From: DATATB01 sp036268995
GTDB lineage: Bacteria; Planctomycetota; Planctomycetia; Pirellulales; PNKZ01
Assembly (NCBI GenBank): GCA_036268995.1
Contig: DATATB010000176.1
Location: 1-50,343, forward strand
Reading direction: 5' to 3'
DNA: 50,343 nucleotides
The position numbers and the translations under genes were made by a program. Below the pieces are notes generated by a model. That model was not told where the DNA came from. It searched no databases and saw only the letters and a list, made by a program, of their open reading frames with translations. Each line of letters starts with the position of its first letter. Position 1 is the stretch's first letter. This document shows positions 8,557 through 14,881 of the stretch, in pieces.

Positions 8557-8632
8557 GCTGGCCCCCGCACACAAGTTTTAATCGCGCCCAAGCCGCATTG
8601 TACTGCGTGCGGCCGGCGGAGGCACGGAGGCC

Positions 8633-8670
8633 GGAAATGGGGCAGTGGGTGAAAGCTTGTGTTGCTGGCC
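8633..8670 (+). repeat. Repeat B copy 1 (GGAAATGGGGCAGTGG), 3' of a PRRRW gene
   Basis: GGAAATGGGGCAGTGG followed by GTGAAAGCTTGTGTTGCTG. A near copy is at 10910-10947 (GGAAATGGGGCAGTGG, then CGGAAAGTCTGTGTTGCTG). Each copy lies immediately downstream of the stop of a leftward PRRRW-type small gene (8673-8978 and 10968-11240), so the repeat travels with the 3' end of that gene type. Confidence 0.7.
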
Positions 8671-8672
8671 GG

Positions 8673-8978
8673 TCAGCGACGGCGGACAACCTTCGCTTCA
8701 GGGAAAAGGCTTTCGTAGTCAGGGCCACCTGTACAATCCCATCCGAGTCCCCTGAATTCGAGTCTCCTGTAGCCGCGCTCGCCAAAAACCCAAAGCCCAC
8801 CGGGCGCCCGGGTGTAGCCGTTGTCCGATACGTGCATACTGCGTATCGCTTCGGTGCGCGCTGCGATCCAGTCGACAGAATGGATCTCCCAGGACGCCAA
8901 CGATGCAACTAGGCCCAGTGCGGCAAGCGGCTTCCACAGCCTAAACCGGAACCAGCGGCGGCGGGGTTTCTCGGGCAT
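8673..8978 (-). CDS. Small planctomycete membrane-anchored protein, PRRRW family
   Basis: 101 residues. N-terminus MPEKPRRRWFRFRL, then one hydrophobic segment (LAALGLVASLASW), then a short polar domain ending GGLWVFGERGYRRLEF and LFPEAKVVRRR. It is clearly paralogous to the gene at 9432-9797, which shares PRRRW, the segment, AP-x-GLW-x-FGE and LFPEA-x-VV. The basic N-terminus followed by one helix suggests membrane insertion with the C-terminal domain outside. I recognise the PRRRW/RLRTL N-terminus as common in planctomycete hypothetical proteins but know of no function. Confidence 0.65.
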   Translation of the reverse strand: MPEKPRRRWFRFRLWKPLAALGLVASLASWEIHSVDWIAARTEAIRSMHVSDNGYTRAPGGLWVFGERGYRRLEFRGLGWDCTGGPDYESLFPEAKVVRRR

Positions 8979-9039
8979 AGGGACGCCTTAAGGTCGTGGG
9001 CGTGGCGGCCAGTTGGCCGAACTCAGCGCCGCTAGGGAG

Positions 9040-9210
9040 CTACCGCATAATCAAGCTCCAAATCCACAACAAGGCCCCCGCCTGCGCCGCTGGGCCGCCG
9101 CACACGATTGCTAATGCGGCAATCGCTGTAATCCACTCCAGGGGACTCACCGGAAACGGGTGAGACCGAGACCGATATTCGCGCTTCGGTCCTTGGGTGT
9201 TCTCGTCCAT
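9040..9210 (-). CDS. Tiny putative membrane protein (56 aa), MDEN-type start
   Basis: The frame begins MDENTQGPKREYRSRSHPF and continues with two hydrophobic stretches (WITAIAALAIVCGG and GALLWIWSLIM). Evidence for a real gene is contextual: the CTGCCCGTATGGACGAGAA start context is shared with neighbouring small genes, and it begins 13 bases after the stop of the gene at 9223-9351. No known domain; coding status is uncertain. Confidence 0.45.
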   Translation of the reverse strand: MDENTQGPKREYRSRSHPFPVSPLEWITAIAALAIVCGGPAAQAGALLWIWSLIMR

Positions 9211-9222
9211 ACGGGCAGTCGC

Positions 9223-9351
9223 TCAGTCAGACAACGGGCCGTAATTGGTCCAGTACCAAAAGACGGCCGCGACGACGGCGATGGGGACGGCTGCACCGAT
9301 CCCCACGGCTAGAATTCGCAGAAGCCGTTCTCGCTGTCGCTTGGGGTCCAT
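9223..9351 (-). CDS. Tiny putative membrane protein (42 aa), YWTNYGPLSD family copy 1
   Basis: MDPKRQRERLLRILAVG, one hydrophobic helix (IGAAVPIAVVAAVFWYW), then TNYGPLSD. The last ~15 residues (AAVFWYWTNYGPLSD) are identical in the frame at 10085-10207, with matching DNA continuing into the next start codon, so a segment has been duplicated. TATACT lies exactly 6 bases before the ATG (9363-9358), with no ribosome-binding site, suggesting a leaderless transcript. Function unknown. Confidence 0.5.
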   Translation of the reverse strand: MDPKRQRERLLRILAVGIGAAVPIAVVAAVFWYWTNYGPLSD

Positions 9352-9357
9352 ACGGGC

Positions 9358-9363
9358 AGTATA
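9358..9363 (-). promoter_or_regulatory. TATACT -10-like hexamer 6 nt before an ATG
   Basis: TATACT then GCCCGT then ATG at 9351. No clear -35 is visible. The same spacing recurs before starts at 11505, 11711, 19586 and 38726. Confidence 0.4.
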
Positions 9364-9431
9364 GCGGGGGACGAGCAGGATTATCGCGATCATGGTCCAG
9401 CATCAAAACCAAGGGGTAGTGTCCTAGCGAG

Positions 9432-9797
9432 TTATGGCTCGCGGTCGACTGACGGAAGCACCGACCGAACAACTTCCGCCTCTGGAAACAGCCGTCGGCA
9501 CTCATCGATATCCGGGGCGATGGGTGACCAGAAGTAGACAGCTATGCCCTTCTCGCCGAACAACCAGAGACCTGCTGGCGCTGTTGTCGGTGCGTCATAT
9601 TTGCGCGTTGGCCATTCGACCCTAGCAGCTGGTCCTAAGAAATGGATGCCATCTGACGCCGTTAGCGCCCGGTGCCGCTGCCTGATCCACTCGAGCGAGT
9701 AGCCCACCCACGCAAGAGGCACGGTAGCCACCGCGATCAGGACGAATAGCGTCCGCAGTCTGAAGGCGAGCCAGCGGCGGCGGGGTTTCGCGTTCAT
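9432..9797 (-). CDS. Small planctomycete membrane-anchored protein, PRRRW family (121 aa)
   Basis: N-terminus MNAKPRRRWLAFRLRTLF, a hydrophobic helix (VLIAVATVPLAWVGY), then SLEWIRQRHRAL, a signature often following the helix in planctomycete proteins of this type. The C-terminal part holds APAGLWLFGEKG and LFPEAEVVRS, aligning with the paralog at 8673-8978. Its ATG overlaps the stop of the gene at 9794-10072 by four bases (ATGA), so the two are probably co-translated. Likely a single-pass inner-membrane protein with a small C-terminal domain; function unknown. Confidence 0.65.
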   Translation of the reverse strand: MNAKPRRRWLAFRLRTLFVLIAVATVPLAWVGYSLEWIRQRHRALTASDGIHFLGPAARVEWPTRKYDAPTTAPAGLWLFGEKGIAVYFWSPIAPDIDECRRLFPEAEVVRSVLPSVDREP

Positions 9798-10072
9798 GGC
9801 GGCTGCCGCAGTGTGCTTTGCGGGGGGCGAAGGAGCAGCAACACTTCGGGCTCGCTCGGCGGCAGCGGCCCTGAATAGACCTCGACTTTGGCTGGCTCGC
9901 CAGCGACTATCGCTTCGGCCGCAAGTCGCGTGGCCTTCTTGCGTGCCTGCGAATCAATCCTATTGAGCGTTGCCGCGACGAGCAGGGTGACAGATATCAG
10001 GATCAACGCCGCCACGAAGATCGTGGTGGCAATTCGGTCGCCGTTGCGTCGTGTTGCCGGTTTCTCGTCCAT
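9794..10072 (-). CDS. Small single-pass membrane protein (92 aa), MDEKP start
   Basis: MDEKPATRRNGDRIATT, then one strong transmembrane segment (IFVAALILISVTLLVAATL), then a charged and Pro-rich tail (SGPLPPSEPEVLLLLRPP). It begins 13 bases after the stop of the frame at 10085-10207 and ends in a four-base overlap with the PRRRW gene at 9432-9797, so the three form a compact leftward unit. The start shares CTGCCCGTATGGACGAGAA with 9210. No domain recognised. Confidence 0.55.
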   Translation of the reverse strand: MDEKPATRRNGDRIATTIFVAALILISVTLLVAATLNRIDSQARKKATRLAAEAIVAGEPAKVEVYSGPLPPSEPEVLLLLRPPQSTLRQPP

Positions 10073-10084
10073 ACGGGCAGTCGC

Positions 10085-10207
10085 TTAGTCAGACAATGGG
10101 CCGTAATTGGTCCAGTACCAAAAAACGGCCGCGAATACACAAACGGCACCGGCCGCACCGATGGTTGGGGTCGGGGTTATGCTGGTAGTCGCGGGGCATG
10201 CCGGCAT
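10085..10207 (-). CDS. Tiny putative membrane protein (40 aa), YWTNYGPLSD family copy 2
   Basis: From ATG 10207 the product is MPACPATTSITPTPTI, a hydrophobic stretch (GAAGAVCVFAAVFWYW) and TNYGPLSD. The tail and about 45 bases of DNA match the 9223-9351 gene. The N-terminal half differs and lacks its basic residues, so it may be a truncated or recombined copy. The frame is open upstream to 10297, so the start is unsure. Confidence 0.35.
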   Translation of the reverse strand: MPACPATTSITPTPTIGAAGAVCVFAAVFWYWTNYGPLSD

Positions 10208-10278
10208 TGTACCATGCCGGCTAGTGCCGTCAGACTGCCAGAGTAGACCACCCGCAGCCATGGAGTAGGATCGCGCCC

Positions 10279-10536
10279 ATGCGACTCGGCTATCCAAAGA
10301 CCCCTATCTGGATCGCTTACTTTTGCCTATGCCTGCTCTCTTTGGGGTGGTTCAACGAAACATTCAGACCGCCGCTCTCGATCGCGATCGGTAGCGTCGT
10401 CTTCTGTCACTCCCTGGGACTCATGTGGGGCGAGCAATCAATCGGCACGAAACGGGGGTTCATTCTCGGGTTGGCTGTTGGGCTTATCCTCGCTGCTCTC
10501 GTGCTCATTTTCTACGACGAAAGGCTCAGCCATTGA
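10279..10536 (+). CDS. Small multi-pass membrane protein (85 aa), unknown
   Basis: MRLGYPKTPIWIAYFCLCLL then three hydrophobic segments (IAYFCLCLLSLGWF, LSIAIGSVVFCHSLGLMWG, FILGLAVGLILAALVLIFY) separated by short charged turns (NETFRPP, EQSIGTKRG). The pattern is that of a genuine three-helix membrane protein. Codon use is less GC-biased than in the neighbouring metabolic genes, fitting an accessory gene. Transcribed opposite to the preceding small genes. No family recognised. Confidence 0.6.
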   Translation: MRLGYPKTPIWIAYFCLCLLSLGWFNETFRPPLSIAIGSVVFCHSLGLMWGEQSIGTKRGFILGLAVGLILAALVLIFYDERLSH

Positions 10537-10610
10537 TTGGGGCTTGGCCGGAAAGCGCCAATCGAGCGTGACCCAACACTGCAATCCTAGAAGCTGCGGA
10601 GTAAATGGCG

Positions 10611-10889
10611 ATGGCGAATCAACTTACCAAAGAGCAATTCGAGCGCGCGATATCGGTGTTTCTCGTTGAGCTGAATGAGAAATGCGCTGACGCGTCGGAG
10701 TCGAAGCTCCGAACGCTTCCAGGATTTGACGCGGTCATTGCCGACTATTCGAATGAATTCCTCGAACTGGGGCAAGATGCGAGCACCCTGCTAAGACTCG
10801 CGTTTGCATTCGTCGACGAATATGTATATGCGGACCTCAAAGCAGTCATCGACGCCGCTTACTCGGCATACTGCCTTGACGCGAAGTAA
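10611..10889 (+). CDS. Small soluble hypothetical protein (92 aa)
   Basis: MANQLTKEQFERAISVFLVE, mostly amphipathic helix, no membrane segment, acidic overall. ATG 10611 is preferred because GGAG (10598-10601) lies 9 bases upstream; the in-frame ATG at 10605 would leave only 3. The regular heptad-like helices (ISVFLVELNEKCADA, ADLKAVIDAAYSAYCL) look like a folded all-alpha protein. No family recognised and no functional hint from neighbours. Confidence 0.6.
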   Translation: MANQLTKEQFERAISVFLVELNEKCADASESKLRTLPGFDAVIADYSNEFLELGQDASTLLRLAFAFVDEYVYADLKAVIDAAYSAYCLDAK

Positions 10890-10909
10890 TTCCAAACTCG
10901 CCCACTAGC

Positions 10910-10947
10910 GGAAATGGGGCAGTGGCGGAAAGTCTGTGTTGCTGACG
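10910..10947 (+). repeat. Repeat B copy 2 (GGAAATGGGGCAGTGG)
   Basis: Near copy of 8633-8670, again just downstream of the stop of a leftward PRRRW-type gene (10968-11240). Confidence 0.7.
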
Positions 10948-10967
10948 GTTGGCCAGTTCGCTCGCGA

Positions 10968-11240
10968 TCAAATCCATCGGTCGCCGCCGAAATAGCCGCT
11001 GCTAATCGCACGTTGTTTGGGTGGCGTATAGTCTTCTCCGGATTCGCGTTTCATTTTCTGGCCGCTAGCGATAAGCCGATAGCCACTCACCGCGACGACA
11101 GTAAAGACCGCGATGGCGATTGCAATGGGGATGCTGCCCGCCATCCTCCCGATCCAGCAATCGACCGCCGCGACTGCGGTTACCAGAAATAGCGTCCGCA
11201 ATCTCCAGGTGAACCAGCGGCGGCGGGGATTGTCGTCCAT
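10968..11240 (-). CDS. Small PRRRW-family membrane protein (90 aa), divergent
   Basis: MDDNPRRRWFTWRLRTLFLV then two close hydrophobic segments (VTAVAAVDCWIGRMAG and SIPIAIAIAVFTVVAVSGY) and a polar lysine-rich tail (KMKRESGEDYTPPKQR). The N-terminal PRRRW/RLRTLF module matches the genes at 8673 and 9432, but the GLW-FGE/LFPEA C-terminal domain is absent, so module and tail appear to have been recombined. Followed downstream by repeat B. Function unknown. Confidence 0.6.
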   Translation of the reverse strand: MDDNPRRRWFTWRLRTLFLVTAVAAVDCWIGRMAGSIPIAIAIAVFTVVAVSGYRLIASGQKMKRESGEDYTPPKQRAISSGYFGGDRWI

Positions 11241-11258
11241 CGGATGTGCCTCAGCGAG

Positions 11259-11540
11259 TTACTGCTGGCGGAGCGCTCGGGACCAGTGCTGAAGGGCATC
11301 AAGCTCTGAGTCCGACCATTCCTTGCCGCCGGCCTGCCCGATGTAAAGCCTTACCACCGAGCGGCGAATTTCTTCCAGCTCGGCGTCCGCATAGTGGTTG
11401 AGGACGTAGCGGCTCCGCTCGATTGCCCCCAACGCGGCCAGCCGCCAATCGCCGGAGAAGCCCCGCAAAGGCAATTCCCTGGTCGTGATTCGGTTTCTCG
11501 TCCATACCGGCAGTATAGCGGGAGGGGTGCGAACGTTCAT
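11259..11540 (-). CDS. Small hypothetical protein, start uncertain, possibly frameshifted
   Basis: The C-terminal two thirds (RSRYVLNHYADAELEEIRR, LYIGQAGGKEWSDSELDALQ) looks like a real helical protein. Its frame starts at ATG 11540 with an unconvincing N-terminus (MNVRTPPAILPVW). A family-type start, TATACT-6 nt-ATGGACGAGAAACC at 11505, lies inside but in another frame, which degrades into arginine-rich sequence after about 15 codons. One reading is that a small indel near 11450-11490 separated the promoter/start from the body; the other is a TTG or the 11540 ATG start. Nothing recognisable in databases from memory. Confidence 0.45.
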   Translation of the reverse strand: MNVRTPPAILPVWTRNRITTRELPLRGFSGDWRLAALGAIERSRYVLNHYADAELEEIRRSVVRLYIGQAGGKEWSDSELDALQHWSRALRQQ

Positions 11541-11698
11541 TCTGTGCCGCCTAAATCGCCGACCAGTCTGGCGGGGCCGTTGTCCTTACGAGATGCCAGC
11601 CCTTGACCGCCATCAGGAGCCCGACAGCAATGATCCACGGCCGCTTCAGGCGCAAACTCACGGCTGGCAAAATGCGCGGCCGCGACGCCCTGGCGGAG

Positions 11699-11704
11699 TA
11701 CAAT
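11699..11704 (+). promoter_or_regulatory. TACAAT -10-like hexamer 6 nt before an ATG
   Basis: TACAAT, then TCCCGC, then ATG at 11711. It matches the arrangement at 19574-19579 (TATAAT, TCCCGA, ATG) closely, including the linker sequence. Confidence 0.4.
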
Positions 11705-11710
11705 TCCCGC

Positions 11711-12067
11711 ATGGACGAGAACCCTTACCAGCCACCGCCGGGCCATGAGGAAGCGGCGACGCTCGGCAAGCAGCGATTCTGGAATGTCTGGGTCTTCGCG
11801 ATGACGTGGCCGCTGGTCGCCATCCTGGTTCATCGGCTTACGCGACCATTGATCCCGATGCTGGATAACGGCCGGCCGACTCTCGGGATGTTGATGAGCG
11901 TTTCTCCATTCCTGCTCGGCTACGTGCTTTGCATCGTCGCGGCCGTGCGGTATCGCGCTCCGGTCATGACGCGAGTCATGCGTGGCGTCGGGAGCATTCT
12001 TCTGTTTATCGCATCTGGCCTCGTTGCGAGACTTGTCTTTGCCGCAATCTATTTGTCGCTCCACTAG
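11711..12067 (+). CDS. Small multi-pass membrane protein with MDENPYQPP start (118 aa)
   Basis: MDENPYQPPPGHEEAATLGK is the NPYxxP-type N-terminus that I know as frequent in planctomycete membrane proteins. About four hydrophobic segments follow (VWVFAMTWPLVAILVHRL, LGMLMSVSPFLLGYVLCIVAAV, GVGSILLFIASGLVARLVFAA). ATG 11711 is preferred over upstream in-frame starts for that N-terminus and for the TACAAT hexamer placed 6 bases before it. The gene is followed within 20 bases by a repeat (12085-12108) that also follows the unrelated small gene at 19586. Function unknown. Confidence 0.65.
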   Translation: MDENPYQPPPGHEEAATLGKQRFWNVWVFAMTWPLVAILVHRLTRPLIPMLDNGRPTLGMLMSVSPFLLGYVLCIVAAVRYRAPVMTRVMRGVGSILLFIASGLVARLVFAAIYLSLH

Positions 12068-12084
12068 CTCGCCCTGCACACGAG

Positions 12085-12108
12085 CTTAAGACAGGAGCTT
12101 AAGACACT
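12085..12108 (+). repeat. Repeat C copy 1 (CTTAAGACAG...AGACACT)
   Basis: A 24-base block matching 19924-19947 at 21 of 24 positions. Both copies lie about 20 bases after the stop of a small gene that has a TAYAAT-6-ATGGACGA start. Within the copy, CTTAAGACA occurs twice, followed by ACTCCCGGGAAAGTGTC, itself an inverted repeat (GACACT...AGTGTC). Confidence 0.6.
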
Positions 12109-12310
12109 CCCGGGAAAGTGTCAGAGAGCAAAGCGAAAGGCACCCGATCCCCCATCCTGCTGGCGACTGGCCGCTTCGGATCCCTCCCGCAAGGTTAAAT
12201 TCCTGTTAATCCCACCTCCTGGCGCAGCGGCGCACGGCGGGACGACGTAGGCTTAAACGCAACGGTCGAAGGGGCGATCGCGAGTTTCCTCTTGCGACGG
12301 GAGTGGATGT

Positions 12311-14797
12311 ATGAATGGCGATGGCGGAGTATTGGCCGCGGAAGCTGACTTGGCTCGGCGGTTGGAGCGGCTGGGATTTTCGGACGAGCACAGCGACTGG
12401 GCAGCTCGCTACCTGCTCTGCGAGCAACTGGTCGATCCGACCCGCGTTCGGCCGCGGCAGCGCTTCGAAGCGGTCGCCAAATTCATTCGCGATCTGCTCG
12501 CCCATCGCTGGGTCAAGACGCGCCAGGCGCGCGAACGGGCCAATCCCAAGCGTATTTATTACCTGTCGATGGAGTTTCTCATCGGCCGCACGCTGGTGAA
12601 CAACATCATCAACCTGATGGCCGAGCCGCTGGTGCAGCAGGCGCTGGCGCGAGAAGGCATCGACTATCATCAACTCGGCGAGCTGGAGCCCGACGCGGGC
12701 TTGGGCAATGGCGGCCTGGGGCGCCTGGCCGCCTGCTTCATCGATTCGCTGGCCACCCGGCAGTACTCGGCGATGGGCTACGGCCTGCGCTACGAGTTCG
12801 GCATTTTTCGCCAGTCGCTGCGCGAAGGCTATCAGCACGAGCAGCCCGACAACTGGCTGCGGCATCCCGACCCCTGGGAGATCGCGCGGCCGGGCAAGAC
12901 CGTGCAAGTGCCGCTGGCCAGCACGATCCAAATGCAGGGCGGCCACATGCGACTGGCGCACGGCCAGCCCAGCCACTTGCTGGGCATGGCCTACGACCGA
13001 CCCGTCGTGGGCTACGGCGGTCACTGCATCAACACACTGCGGCTCTGGTCGGCCACGTCGCCCGAGACGTTCGAGTTCGCCGATTTCTCGCATGGCGATT
13101 TCGTCGGCGCGGTGCTGAAGAACATCGGCGCGTCTTCGCTGACCAAGGTCCTGTATCCCGACGATTCGACCGAAGAGGGCCGGACGCTGCGCTTCTTGCA
13201 GGAATATTTCTTGGTCTGCTGTTCGCTGCACGACATCATCGCGCGGTTTCGCCAGAGCGGAAACCCGCAGTGGTCGGCGCTGCCCGACAAGGTGGCGATC
13301 CAGTTGAACGACACGCATCCGGCGCTGGCGGTGGCCGAGTTGATGCGCATTCTGCTGGACCACGCCTATCAAAGCTGGGACGACGCTTGGGACCTGACCG
13401 TGCGCACGCTGGCTTACACGAACCACACGCTGCTGCCCGAGGCGTTGGAGAAATGGCCGGTCGAGCTGTTCGAGCATTTGCTGCCGCGGCATCTGGACAT
13501 CATCTACGAAATCAATCGCCGGTTTCTGGACGACGTCCGCGTGCGTTGGCCGGACGACTCGGCCCGCGCGGCCCGCGTGAGCCTGATCGAAGAGGGGCCG
13601 AAGCGCAAAGTGCGGATGGCCCACCTGGCGATCGTCGGCACGCACAGCACCAACGGCGTCGCCGCGATCCATAGCCGGCTGCTCAAGACCAAGGTCTTGC
13701 CCGATTTCGCCGAGATGTTTCCCGATCGCTTTAACAACAAGACCAACGGCGTGACGCCGCGGCGCTGGCTGCTGATGACCAATCCGCCGCTGGCGAAGTT
13801 GATTACCGAAGCCATCGGCGAGGACTGGATCACCGACCTGGCGCAGTTGCAGCAGATCGTGCCCCTGGCCGACGACAGCAGTTTCCGCGCGGCGTTTCGC
13901 CAGGCCAAGCACGGCGCTAAAGCCTGTTTCGCCCGCTGGCTCAAGTGTTCGCTGGGGCAAGTAGTCGATCCCGACTCGATCTTCGATTGCCAGGTCAAGC
14001 GCATTCACGAATACAAGCGGCAACTGCTGAACGTGCTGCAAATCATCGTGCACTACAACCGGCTGCGAAGGGACGCGAACTTCGACGCGCCGAATCGCAC
14101 GTTCCTGTTCGCCGGCAAGGCGGCGCCGGCCTACACGCTGGCCAAGCTGATCATCAAGCTGATCTACAACGTGGGCGAGGTGATCGATGCCGATCCGGCG
14201 GTGCGCGGGCGGCTGCGGGTGATCTTTCTGCCCAACTACAGCGTCAGCCTCTCCGAGCGGCTGATTCCCGCCAGCAACGTCTCCGAGCAGATTTCCACCG
14301 CCGGCTACGAAGCCAGCGGCACCAGCAACATGAAGTTCATGATGAACGGCGCGCTGACCGTCGGCACGCACGACGGCGCAACGATCGAAATGGCCGAAGC
14401 GGCCGGCGAAGAGAACTTCTTCCTGTTCGGACTCACGGCCGAGCAAGTGCTCCAGTCTCGCGGCTGGTACGACCCGCGCTGGCACTACGAGCATGAGCCC
14501 GAAACGCGCGAGGCCTTGGACATGATCCACGGCGACTATTTCAGCCCGCGCGAGCCGGGCATCTTCCAGCCGATCTGGGACACGCTGGTCACGCACGGCG
14601 ATCACTACATGCACCTGGCTGACCTTTCGGCCTATGTCGAGACTCAAACCCGGGTGGGCCAATTGTTCGGCGATCCCGAGGCCTGGTCCCGCAAGGCGAT
14701 CATCAACGTCGGCTCGTCCGGGAATTTTTCCAGCGACCGGACCATCGACCAGTACGCCACCGAGATCTGGGACGCCGCGCCCTGCCCAGTGCCTTGA
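12311..14797 (+). CDS. glgP: Glycogen/starch/alpha-glucan phosphorylase
   Basis: 828 residues, normal length for GT35 phosphorylases. It releases glucose-1-phosphate from storage alpha-glucans in the cytosol using pyridoxal phosphate. Visible landmarks: RIYYLSMEFLIGRTL near residues 79-93, DAGLGNGGLGRLAACF in the substrate region, QLNDTHPALAVAEL, IHEYKRQLLN, and the PLP site EASGTSNMKFMMNGAL with Lys675. ATG 12311 follows GGGAGTGG and is taken as start. Stand-alone gene with no glycogen synthase or branching enzyme beside it. Annotation is firm. Confidence 0.97.
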   Translation: MNGDGGVLAAEADLARRLERLGFSDEHSDWAARYLLCEQLVDPTRVRPRQRFEAVAKFIRDLLAHRWVKTRQARERANPKRIYYLSMEFLIGRTLVNNIINLMAEPLVQQALAREGIDYHQLGELEPDAGLGNGGLGRLAACFIDSLATRQYSAMGYGLRYEFGIFRQSLREGYQHEQPDNWLRHPDPWEIARPGKTVQVPLASTIQMQGGHMRLAHGQPSHLLGMAYDRPVVGYGGHCINTLRLWSATSPETFEFADFSHGDFVGAVLKNIGASSLTKVLYPDDSTEEGRTLRFLQEYFLVCCSLHDIIARFRQSGNPQWSALPDKVAIQLNDTHPALAVAELMRILLDHAYQSWDDAWDLTVRTLAYTNHTLLPEALEKWPVELFEHLLPRHLDIIYEINRRFLDDVRVRWPDDSARAARVSLIEEGPKRKVRMAHLAIVGTHSTNGVAAIHSRLLKTKVLPDFAEMFPDRFNNKTNGVTPRRWLLMTNPPLAKLITEAIGEDWITDLAQLQQIVPLADDSSFRAAFRQAKHGAKACFARWLKCSLGQVVDPDSIFDCQVKRIHEYKRQLLNVLQIIVHYNRLRRDANFDAPNRTFLFAGKAAPAYTLAKLIIKLIYNVGEVIDADPAVRGRLRVIFLPNYSVSLSERLIPASNVSEQISTAGYEASGTSNMKFMMNGALTVGTHDGATIEMAEAAGEENFFLFGLTAEQVLQSRGWYDPRWHYEHEPETREALDMIHGDYFSPREPGIFQPIWDTLVTHGDHYMHLADLSAYVETQTRVGQLFGDPEAWSRKAIINVGSSGNFSSDRTIDQYATEIWDAAPCPVP

Positions 14798-14881
14798 ACC
14801 CGGCCGGCGGGATCTGCAAGCCTGCGAAGCTGCAAAACCCATCGCCAGCGGCCGGCCTTGTGTTAAACTAGGCTGGTCGGC

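Noticed and set aside
10279..10889. Toxin-antitoxin pair (membrane protein followed by small soluble protein)
   Set aside because: Gene sizes fit loosely, but no known toxin or antitoxin motif, and the genes are separated by about 75 bases; no support beyond size.
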